Below, piece after piece: positions 26,314 to 35,500 of a stretch of DNA of 64,000 bases. The notes under the pieces are model-generated. The model was not told the DNA's origin. It searched no databases and saw only the letters and a program-made list of their open reading frames with translations. Position numbers and translations under genes: made by a program. Each line of letters begins with the position of its first letter. The first letter of the stretch is position 1. Origin of the DNA: Luteolibacter sp. Y139 (GTDB lineage: Bacteria; Verrucomicrobiota; Verrucomicrobiia; Verrucomicrobiales; Akkermansiaceae); NCBI RefSeq assembly GCF_038066715.1, contig NZ_JBBUKT010000017.1:38878-102877 (forward strand). Direction: 5' to 3'.

Positions 26314-28397
26314 GTGCTGGGATTTTCGTGACCATTCTGCAGCGGCACCTCCACCTCCACGGTCGTGCCGCCCTGCGCGTTCGATTCGACTCGAAGCGTG
26401 CCGCCGATGCGTTGCGCGCGCTCCTGCATGCCTGTCAGACCGAAACGCCCCGGCACCGCCTCCTGACGGATGCCGCAGCCATCGTCCGCCACCGAAAGAA
26501 TCGCCCTCTTCGCGGAAACGTGCAGGTCGATCGTGATCACCGAGGGCTTGGCATGCTTCACCGCATTCGTGATCGCCTCCTGCCCGATGCGCAAAAGATT
26601 GTCCTCGATCAACGCCGGCAAGCGGCCGGAGGCGCTGCTCTGCTTCGCATCCACCCGGATGTTAGACCCCAGCGTCAACGACTTCGCCGCGCGCTCCAGC
26701 GCCTCCGCAAGATCGAACTTCTCGAGCGCCACCGAGCGCAAGTTCCAGATCGATTGCCGCATCTCGGAGTGGCATTGCCGCACCAGCGAATCCACCGCCT
26801 GCAAGTGCTCGCGCGTCTCCGGCGAAGCATCCGCTTCCTCCGGCCCGATGCTGTGAAGCCTCAGGTGAATGCCCGTCAACCCCTGCTCCAGCGTATCGTG
26901 TAAATCACGGGCGAGCCGACTACGCTCCGCCGTCACCGCGTTCCGCTCGCGCATTTCCGCGGCGAGTCTCAGGTTCCGCCGCGACGTCAGGTAGGCAAAC
27001 AGGATAACGGCGACGAGCACGCCGAGCACGAGACTCAGCATCACCAGAAGCCGCTTCACCGTGAAGAAGCTCGCCTTCTCCACCACGTTCACCCGAGCAG
27101 GATCTGGCACCAGGATCTTGAAGGACGTCGGATTCCCCACCCCATCCACGCTCACCTGGCAAATGCCACTCACATCCAGCGTCGCACCTTCCTCCAGATT
27201 CGGGATACCGACCCCATCTCCCTCCAACTCCGCCGTGAAGACACCGCGCGGGGTATTCAGTGCCAGCACCAGCAATCCCCCTCCCTCCTTCGACGGTGTC
27301 TGCAAGCGATCTAACAAACGGCCGCGCGCCGTAACATAGGCCGCATGCTGGAGGCCACCCTGCAATGACTCGATCGACATCGGCTTCGGCTTCACCCGTG
27401 GTCGTTCCGCAGGCAATGGCTCGAACACCGCATCCGAAAGCACCGGCAGGAAATCCTCCAGATCCGGGAAGCCCACGGCTTCGACTTCATCGCCGGCCTT
27501 CAGCTTGTCCGAACCCACACCGCGGACCGCGATGCCACTGTTGCCATCGTTGAGAAAAACGAAGCCATTGCGATGACATACGACCTGGCCCCGCACCCGG
27601 ATGCGATCCGACCGGCTCACGGCAGGCCGATACTGGAAAGCCTCGTGGAGAGACATCACCGGCTTCGCCCACGGGTCCGCAGGCTCCGGCCCCCGTGAAT
27701 AGAAGTCCTCCTTGGATACCCCATGGACTTCGACATCCACCAACTGCCGCAGGCTGCTGCGCGCACGCACCGGCACCGCCACCCCACGCAGGAAGACCTG
27801 ATGGGCGATCCGTTCCTTCGGATCCAGGTCACCGGGATTGCTGATTCGTATCGTGACGCGCGCCGAACCGGAGCTGAGCACGGCCACGAAGATATTCGGC
27901 GGCACGATTTCCGCGCTGCGGACGAAGCCATGAATGTCCACCAGCAGCCCGTTGTATTCTCCATTCAGCAGGCCACCCCCGGAAGCATTCTCCGCCCTCG
28001 GCAGCTCGCCCGTGCCAGTGACGGTGAAGGTCGCCGCGGAAATCACCGGCGCATACGGGCCCCGCTCCAGCGTCCCCTGCACCTCTACCAGATCCTTCAC
28101 CTTCGGCCCCGTCGGACCGGTGAATTCCACCCGCATCCCGCCGTGCTCATCCTGGATCTGGAAGTATTTCCCCAGCGCGGGATCGGCCCACGTGACGATG
28201 CCCTTCGTCGTCACAGTCACCGGCGTGAAGTCCTCGGTGGTCGCCTTGGCCTGAAGCTCGCGGATCTCGGCACCTCCCGCCATGCCCGCAGCCGTCACGA
28301 CACCTGCCACAAGCAAGCGGAGACGATCGAGGATGGACCGGATGGGAATCACAGATCCCCCGAAACTGAGGCCACCGCGCCCTCCAAGCGAACACAT
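26310..28397 (-). CDS. NarL-type sensor histidine kinase with OB-fold-like periplasmic region
   Basis: A 695-aa membrane kinase. After a signal/TM segment (~27-45) comes a ~400-residue exported region built of three or so beta-barrel repeats. They resemble bacterial OB-fold modules: VTTKGIVTWADPALGKYFQI, then RIRVRGQVVCHRNGFVFLND and YVTARGRLLDRLQ. A second TM is at ~447-469. The cytoplasmic part has a HisKA_3 domain with ARDLHDTLEQGLTGIHLRLH (phospho-His ~498) and an HATPase_c domain (NAVKHAKP ~609, DDGCGIRQ, GLTGMQERA). The start ATG has GGAG upstream. It partners with the LuxR-type regulator, whose gene overlaps its end by 4 bp. The ligand is unknown. Confidence 0.92.
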   Translation of the reverse strand: MCSLGGRGGLSFGGSVIPIRSILDRLRLLVAGVVTAAGMAGGAEIRELQAKATTEDFTPVTVTTKGIVTWADPALGKYFQIQDEHGGMRVEFTGPTGPKVKDLVEVQGTLERGPYAPVISAATFTVTGTGELPRAENASGGGLLNGEYNGLLVDIHGFVRSAEIVPPNIFVAVLSSGSARVTIRISNPGDLDPKERIAHQVFLRGVAVPVRARSSLRQLVDVEVHGVSKEDFYSRGPEPADPWAKPVMSLHEAFQYRPAVSRSDRIRVRGQVVCHRNGFVFLNDGNSGIAVRGVGSDKLKAGDEVEAVGFPDLEDFLPVLSDAVFEPLPAERPRVKPKPMSIESLQGGLQHAAYVTARGRLLDRLQTPSKEGGGLLVLALNTPRGVFTAELEGDGVGIPNLEEGATLDVSGICQVSVDGVGNPTSFKILVPDPARVNVVEKASFFTVKRLLVMLSLVLGVLVAVILFAYLTSRRNLRLAAEMRERNAVTAERSRLARDLHDTLEQGLTGIHLRLHSIGPEEADASPETREHLQAVDSLVRQCHSEMRQSIWNLRSVALEKFDLAEALERAAKSLTLGSNIRVDAKQSSASGRLPALIEDNLLRIGQEAITNAVKHAKPSVITIDLHVSAKRAILSVADDGCGIRQEAVPGRFGLTGMQERAQRIGGTLRVESNAQGGTTVEVEVPLQNGHENPST

Positions 28398-28428
28398 TTT
28401 GACTCACTCCAAAGAGTGATCCGCCCGC

Positions 28429-29799
28429 TCATCGCCCCGGCTCACCCGGCGCCAAGGTGATCCACGACTTGTGCCACAAGTTCCGCGGCTCTTTCGCAAG
28501 ATCGACCTTCGGATCGATCAAGACCGCCGATGGACGCCCATTGAGACTCACCCTCGCGTCCACGGTCACCGCCACCTCCATCCCGTATTCCTTCCGATAC
28601 TCCTCCGCTACATGGATCGCGAACTGATGGATCAGATCCGGCTGTCCCGGCATCCGCAGCTTCTGGCGGGCTGTTAGAAAATCGCCCGGCTCGATCTCCC
28701 ATTCGTGCCCGCCCTGAACATCGCGGACGCGGAAGGCCATGTTCTCCGGTTGCTTGTCGCGCAGCTTCATCCGCCACGAGTAGAGATGCCCCTCCTCCGT
28801 CCACGCCACGTCACCCGGATAGAGCCAGTGGCGGAAGGGCAGGAAGACCTGAAGCGCCAGATACACGGCGATCCCCGCCAGGACAGGCTTGGAAGCACCG
28901 GCCAATCCATCGACCTGCTCACGCCCCTTCCCTTTCCTTCCAAAGCGCGGCCACTCCGGCGGAAAGAACAGCAGCGATGCCGCCGCCATCATCCACGGGA
29001 AGACCCCGATATCAAACAGCCAGCCGTTCATCGCATTGAAGCACAGCACCAGCCCATAGGCAGGGAGACGCGTGCGCTTCCACATCAGCAATGGCACGAA
29101 GGCGAGATCGAGGAAGAGACCCGAGTAGCTGAAAAAGTAGGCCACCCACTTCTCGCCAAGCCACGGACCAATCCACGGAAAATCCCCGCGCTTCGCCAGC
29201 CACATCCCCAGCGGCTCACCTCGCAACCAATCGGCATTCAGCTTCGCAATCCCCCCGAAGAAATACGGAACCCCCACTTGGATCCGCATCAACCACAGCC
29301 AGCAAGCCGACACCGTGCTCGAAGCAATCGACGGCCGCCTCAAGGCATCGATCGACCACATCCGGTGCGCCGGCAGGAAGATCATCAGGAATGCGATCAG
29401 GCAAATCAGATAGAGGTGATTCAAATACTCCGCCGCATCGATCAGGAACACCTGGCTCAACGCCAGGAACAGCACCACCGCCGCCATCCTGTAGAACAAC
29501 CCCGCCGCGACCAACAAAGCTGCCAAAGCCATCACCACGAAATGCACCGTCATCCCGTCCCCCAGCCACGGCCTCACCCAATCGAAGCCGAGGTAGGTGA
29601 AATGAAACTTCGGCTCGATGTACAAGGCTCTGACATACCCCTTCTTCAAATACACCACTGCCTCGAAGAACATCAGCAACCCGAACGCCATCCGGAACAC
29701 AGCCAGCGACGCCCCATCCACCGGCTTCCGTGCTGCATCCAACAACCGGCGAAGTCTCGGAGCTGCAAGCTGCTCTAAATCAGGTTCCTCGGCAGCCAT
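28429..29799 (-). CDS. HTTM domain (vitamin K-dependent gamma-carboxylase-like) membrane protein
   Basis: A 456-aa membrane protein with an N-terminal HTTM region. The helices begin at ASLAVFRMAFGLLMFFEAVV (~33) and include the conserved VPYFFGGIAKLNADWLRGEPL segment near 177-200. A soluble C-terminal part follows (~330-456: YSWRMKLRDKQPENMAFRVR...). Bacterial members of this family are relatives of the vertebrate enzyme that carboxylates Glu to Gla. Their bacterial reaction is mostly untested, so carboxylase activity is an inference. The gene ends 31 bp before the kinase gene and is divergent from the delta-60 repeat gene. It is in the same direction as the two-component system and possibly co-transcribed. 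Confidence 0.82.
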   Translation of the reverse strand: MAAEEPDLEQLAAPRLRRLLDAARKPVDGASLAVFRMAFGLLMFFEAVVYLKKGYVRALYIEPKFHFTYLGFDWVRPWLGDGMTVHFVVMALAALLVAAGLFYRMAAVVLFLALSQVFLIDAAEYLNHLYLICLIAFLMIFLPAHRMWSIDALRRPSIASSTVSACWLWLMRIQVGVPYFFGGIAKLNADWLRGEPLGMWLAKRGDFPWIGPWLGEKWVAYFFSYSGLFLDLAFVPLLMWKRTRLPAYGLVLCFNAMNGWLFDIGVFPWMMAAASLLFFPPEWPRFGRKGKGREQVDGLAGASKPVLAGIAVYLALQVFLPFRHWLYPGDVAWTEEGHLYSWRMKLRDKQPENMAFRVRDVQGGHEWEIEPGDFLTARQKLRMPGQPDLIHQFAIHVAEEYRKEYGMEVAVTVDARVSLNGRPSAVLIDPKVDLAKEPRNLWHKSWITLAPGEPGR

Positions 29800-30027
29800 T
29801 GGACCCCATCATGAAAACCGCCTCGCCAACGACAAGGAGGAATCAAGTCGCCGCCGTATCGCAAAGGGCGTTTTGCAAATTGATCCGCGGCTGCGCAAGG
29901 AGCCGCTATTCATCAAATCTCGTTGAATCCGAGGCCCGAACCGGCTTGGCTAACCGGCGGATATTCCCGCTGCTGACAACCCCCGCTCCGGGCTGGCTTT
30001 GCTTCCCGGACGGCACCGAAGACTCCA

Positions 30028-32571
30028 ATGAACGCCGTCCTCCCCCAGGATTCGCGCGCCGTAGGGCGTGTGCTGTTAGTGCTGCTTGTCCTGGCAGCGA
30101 GCCTCAGGCTTTCCGCCCAGACCTCCACCCAGATCGCAGACCTGCGAATCCGCGGAGACATCCGCGCGATCCAGCCCATGCCCGATGGCAGCTTCGTCCT
30201 CGGCGGCATCACCAACTACTACAACAACACCCGCGATACCCAGCTCCTGCGTATCCAATCGAACGGCACGCGGGCCGCTTTCCCGGTGACCACGAACAGC
30301 GCGGTGACCACGATGGTCCACGAGGCGCCCTGGCTCTATCTCGGCGGCGGCTTCACGGTGGTGAACAATGTGAGCTGCCCCTTCGTCGCCCGGGTGAACG
30401 ATACCACCGGCGCGGTGGATGCCACCTGGCGGCCTGCTCCGAATGGAGACGTCATCAGCCTCGCGATGGTCTCGGGCCAAGGGCTCTTCATGAGCGGGGC
30501 TTTCAACAATGTCGGCGGCCTGCCGCGTCAACAGCTCGCCCTCGTTTCCACCACCGGTGCCGGCAAGCCTGATCCATTGTGGAAGTGCGATGCAAATGGC
30601 CAGGTCGATCGGATCATCGCCGCGAATGGCTGGCTGCACATCGCCGGCCGCTTCACCCAGCTCGGCGGCACCACCGTCGCCTATCTTGGACGCGCCAGTC
30701 TGAGCAGCGGCACTGCAGATACGACGTGGCGACCCGCTCCGAATTTCCAAGTCTATGACATCGCGCTCGATGCCACGCATGTCTACTTCGGCGGCTCCTT
30801 CACGCAGGTCGGCGCTTCGGCCACCCAGTTCCTCGCCCGCGCCGCGTTAACAAACGGCACCTTCGACTCGAATTGGAAACCCCAGCCCGACCGACTCATC
30901 ACACGCTTGGCGCTGTCGGACACCGCCGTCTATGCCGCCGGAGACTTCCGCAGCATGGCCGCCGCGAATGGCGTCAAAGAGATCGCGCGAGTCCTGAAAA
31001 CCGGCTCGGTGGACGTCTCCTTCGTGCCGCAAATCGAGGGCGCGGTGATGGCGATCGTGCCGGATGGTGCACAGGGCGTGTGGGCTGGCGGACGCTTCGA
31101 TTCCGGCGCGCTGACAGGCTCGGGATTCGCGCGTTTCCCACAAGCCTTGGGCAGCGCCGCGCCGACGTATCCGGCAGAGATCGAAGCTGCCGGCACCGTG
31201 AGGGTCATGAAGCTGGAGACCGGCGGTTCCGCATGGATCGTCGGCGGCGACTTCGACCGCGTGAATGGCACCACCCGCCGCGGGGCCTTCCGCCTCACCA
31301 CCGCCGGCGCGGTGGACAACGCATGGAACCCGAACCTCAAGGGCAACTTCCCCATCGTCACTGGCGTCGACAATTTCACCGCCAGCAGCGACCTCTTGCT
31401 CGCCGGGCAGTTCGAAATGCCGGACGGGCTCTACAACTGCATCCGCGTCAATTCGACCAACGGCACCTGGAACCCCAGCTTCCACCCACAGCCGGACAAT
31501 CTCGTGAACTGCCTGCTGAAAAATGGCAGCGGCTGGATCATCGGCGGCAATTTCAAGTTCGTGGACGGCTTCACGCGCCCCTTCCTCACCCGCTTCGATT
31601 CCACCGGCGCGATCGATGGCACCTTCAATCCACTTCCTAACGGACAGGTCCATTCGCTGTATGAGATCGATAGCGAAGTGTATGTCGGCGGCGAGTTCAC
31701 CACCTTCGGCGAAGGCCAGACGATCCGCCAGGCCCCCTACCTCGCACGTCTGTTAGGAAACGTGCCGGATCTCGCCTGGCAGCCACGGCCGAATCAAGCG
31801 GTCTTCGCGATGGCAAGCGATGCCAACACCCTCTTCGCAGGCGGCCGCTTCACCCGCATGGCGCGCACGCCACGCGCGAATCTCGCGCAGCTCCCGCTCG
31901 GCGGAGCAGGCACCGCGACTTCCTGGAATCCCGCGCCGAACAACACCGTGAACACCCTGCGCATCAACAACGGCGCACTCTACGTCGGCGGGGCATTCGA
32001 TAGCATCGCGAACTATGTCTGGCGGCGCATCGCACGTTTCCCCCTCCCCTCGCTCGCCTTGGACACCTCCTTCTTGACCAGCGCCGAAGATGGCGTGGTC
32101 ACCTCCATCGTCTCGGATGGCAGCACCGGCCTGATGGTCGGCGGCAGCTTCACCGGCTGGGACAATGTTTTCACCAAGCGTACGCTCGTGAAGATCGTGC
32201 CCTCCGGCGGCGGTCCATCCTTGATCGTGACACCGCCTCCACCTCCCGAGCAAACGGACGATCTCTTCCTCGATTACTTCGGCGCGGGCACGAACTGGTA
32301 TAGCCCGACCCAACCGATCAACCCGGCGGCAGGTCTCGGAATGGTCTGGACTGAAGGCCACAACCAGAGCCGCCCCGTGGCCCGCGTCCAGTGGTCCACT
32401 GACCTCGTGAACTGGCAGGAGAGCGGTGACACGGCCGATGGCGTCGAGCGCACCATCACCATCGCGGCTGACGGCGACCAACGCGTCGCATGGATCAGCC
32501 CGGCACCCTCCAGAGTCTATTTCCGCCTCGTCCTCACCGCAGGCACAGCCCCCGCCGCCCAACCACAATGA
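30028..32571 (+). CDS. Secreted delta-60 repeat beta-propeller-like protein
   Basis: An 847-aa protein with a signal peptide (~13-31, VLLVLLVLAASLRLSAQ). About twelve delta-60-type repeats of 50-60 aa fill residues ~40-720. They show the motifs LYLGGGFT/VYFGGSFTQVG and W-x-P-x-P-N (ATWRPAPNGDVISLAM, TTWRPAPNFQVYDIAL, TSWNPAPNNTVNTLRI). The tail (~735-847) is a short lectin-like or sorting domain. Such repeats form propellers that are usually exported and bind surfaces or glycans. The stop codon overlaps the start of the next gene by 4 bp (ATGA), so the two products are made in a coupled way. No enzyme motif was found. Confidence 0.82.
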   Translation: MNAVLPQDSRAVGRVLLVLLVLAASLRLSAQTSTQIADLRIRGDIRAIQPMPDGSFVLGGITNYYNNTRDTQLLRIQSNGTRAAFPVTTNSAVTTMVHEAPWLYLGGGFTVVNNVSCPFVARVNDTTGAVDATWRPAPNGDVISLAMVSGQGLFMSGAFNNVGGLPRQQLALVSTTGAGKPDPLWKCDANGQVDRIIAANGWLHIAGRFTQLGGTTVAYLGRASLSSGTADTTWRPAPNFQVYDIALDATHVYFGGSFTQVGASATQFLARAALTNGTFDSNWKPQPDRLITRLALSDTAVYAAGDFRSMAAANGVKEIARVLKTGSVDVSFVPQIEGAVMAIVPDGAQGVWAGGRFDSGALTGSGFARFPQALGSAAPTYPAEIEAAGTVRVMKLETGGSAWIVGGDFDRVNGTTRRGAFRLTTAGAVDNAWNPNLKGNFPIVTGVDNFTASSDLLLAGQFEMPDGLYNCIRVNSTNGTWNPSFHPQPDNLVNCLLKNGSGWIIGGNFKFVDGFTRPFLTRFDSTGAIDGTFNPLPNGQVHSLYEIDSEVYVGGEFTTFGEGQTIRQAPYLARLLGNVPDLAWQPRPNQAVFAMASDANTLFAGGRFTRMARTPRANLAQLPLGGAGTATSWNPAPNNTVNTLRINNGALYVGGAFDSIANYVWRRIARFPLPSLALDTSFLTSAEDGVVTSIVSDGSTGLMVGGSFTGWDNVFTKRTLVKIVPSGGGPSLIVTPPPPPEQTDDLFLDYFGAGTNWYSPTQPINPAAGLGMVWTEGHNQSRPVARVQWSTDLVNWQESGDTADGVERTITIAADGDQRVAWISPAPSRVYFRLVLTAGTAPAAQPQ

Positions 32572-35500
32572 ACGCGCTCCGCTCCCTGATCTCCGGCGTG
32601 CTCGCGATCTGTGGTGGCCTCGCCATGGCAGCTCCGCCGGCTAATGATTCCTTCGCAAATGCCAGCGTGCAAAACGGCAGCTTCTGGCTGGCGAGCGGCA
32701 CGCTGCATGAAGCCACCAGCGAAGCGAACGAGCCGATCCTCAATGGCTATCCCAATGGCCAGACCGCGTGGTGGAAGTGGACCGCCACCGAGACCGGCAC
32801 CTTCCGCGTCCGCACCTGGGGCAGTGAGGCGGATGTCATGCTCGGCCTCTACCGCGGCAGCACGCTCGATAACCTCCGCCTGATCTCCTACGCCAGTTCC
32901 CACTTCGAGCGCGCGCACTCCGCGCAGGCGACCATGGATGTGATCGCGGGGAATACCTACTTCATCCAGGTCCACGGCACGGACAATCTCTCGCCGCTCT
33001 CGACCAGTGACGCGCTGCTCCCATCGCGCGTGCAGGTTTCGCTCACCCGCGTTTCAGGCGCGATCGCACCGGTGAACAATAACTTCGCCTCCGCCACCAT
33101 CCTGACCGGCACGAACACGGAAGCCACCGCCTCTAACAGTCTCGCCACTTCGGAAGCAGGTGAACCGCTGGACATCACCGACAATGCGGGCAATACCATC
33201 TGGTTCTCGTGGACCGCGCCCAGTTCCGGCACCTTCAATATCGACACCCAGCGCGGCGATTTCGATAGCATCGTGTCCGTCTACACCGGCAGTGCGGTCA
33301 ATGCCCTCACCCGGATCGACTACGCCAGCGATACCTTTGGACTCGCCCAGGGCCAGGCCTTCGGGGGCGGCAGGGTGAACTTCAAGGCTACCAGCGGCAC
33401 CACCTACCGCATCCAGCTCCAGGGGGCCGTGGTTAATAGCCTCGCCGAGCATGGTGTCTGCCGCCTCCTGCTCCAGCCGGTGACGCCACCTGCCAATGAT
33501 GATTTCGCGAACGCCACGGTTCTAACAGGTAGCGCACCCTCCGGCGACGGTTGGACCACCTACGCCACCCGCGAGGCCGGAGAACCTGCGGCGAGGCTGG
33601 ATGAATCGAAGTCGATCTGGTGGAACTGGACCGCCCCTTCCACCGGCGTTCTGGCCGTGGCGATGATGGACGGCACCGTGGAACCCTTCACCGGTTCCGC
33701 GGTCAATGCCCTGACGCTCCTGCCAACCGACCCACGCTCCGGCACAAGGCCCACACTGGGAGCCGCGACCTTCTTCTATCAGGTCACCTCCGGCACCGTC
33801 GTGCGCCTGCGCGGTGGCGAGGAAGACAACCGCGTGCGCTTCTCACTGCGGATGATCTCATCCCCGGCTCACGATGACTTCGCGAATCGCCTGCTCCTCT
33901 CCGGTCCAACGGCGACGAATACCACCGACTTGGAATTCGCGAGCTGGCAGGTCAATGAGCCAAACACCGATGCATTCGGGCCGCCAAGCGTTTGGTATCG
34001 CTGGATCGCTCCATCCACCGGCCGCTTCGTGATCGATAGCTCGGGCAGCGCCCAGTTCAACCGCGTGAAGGTATTCACCGGAACGGTGCTCGCTTCCCTC
34101 ACCGGAGTCGGCACCGAGAAGCTCGGCTCCACCGCGGGCAATACCTTCGGCCGCATCATCCTCGATGCCACCAACGGCACCGAGTACGCGATCCAACTGC
34201 GCCGCGAGAACAACTACAGCGGCAGCGCGAAGCTCAACATCCACGCCATCGCATCGCCCGCGAATGACAACTTCGCGAACGCCACCAACATGACCGGCAG
34301 CGCGTGGACCGCCACCGGCACGAATGTGGATGCCAGCCGTGAGGACGCAGGCTTCGAGCCCGTCACCACCTTGAGCGACTCCCTTGCTTCATCCACCGTG
34401 TGGTGGAAGTGGACCGCCCCGGCCACCGGCCGCTACCGCGTTTCCCTCGCGGGCAGCAGCTTCGATTCCGTGCTGGGCATCTACACCGGCAGCACGCTGA
34501 GCACTCTGACCCGCGTCGCCCAAGACCAATCGAGCGGATGGAATAGCACCGGCGCAGTCTTCCTGAATGCGACCAATGGCACGCAGTATTTCTTCCAGGT
34601 GGATGGGAACTTCTTCCAAGAGGGCAGCGTGCAACTCTCGATGGCTCCCGCGGTCGCCCCGCCGAATGATGCTTTCGCAAATCGTCTGGTCTTGAGCGGA
34701 GCCGCAGTGACGGCCAGCGGAACGGTCACCGCCGCCACCGCGGAAGCCAGCGAGCCCGTCATCGGCAACGCTGGCAACAGCGGGCACTCGGTGTGGTATG
34801 AGTGGACCGCCCCCTCCAGCGGGAAGGCACTGATCCGCGTGACCGCCCCGAAGTTCGTTCCTGCCTGGGGCCTCTATTCAGGCACCGCGGTGAACTCGCT
34901 TTCGCCATTCGTCAGCGCGGGCTCGGGAGCCGCATCAGCCACGGAGAGTACCACGCAATTCGCCTACAACGTCAGCTCGGGCTCGAACTACAAGATCCTC
35001 GTCGACGGCAATCCAACCGACACGGGCAACTTCACGCTCTCCATCACGATGTCCGCTGCGCCGCTGAACGACAACTTCGCCGCGCGCACGGTGATCAGCG
35101 GCAATGTCGTTCGGACGAGTTCGGACAATGTCGGCGCGAAGAGCGAGGCCAGCGAGCCTTCCCACGCAGGCATTTCGGCGACGAATTCCGTGTGGTGGGA
35201 GTGGACCGCGCCCGCCAGCGGCCTCGTGACGCTCGATACGAATGGCAGCACCGCTTCCGCGCGACTGGCCGCCTACACCGGAAGCGCCCTCGCATCGCTG
35301 TCACCAGTAGGCTCGGCTGTGAGTGGTTCGCCATTCACGACCCTGACCTTCGCGGCAGTCGCGGGCACCAGCTACAAGATCGCGGCGGATTCCACCGACA
35401 CGGCGCGCGGGCTGGTCATTCTCAATCTCGTGGCCTCTGCCGCCGCACCCTCCAACGATGCCTTCGCCAACGCCATCGTCTGGAATGCCGACCAAGGCGA

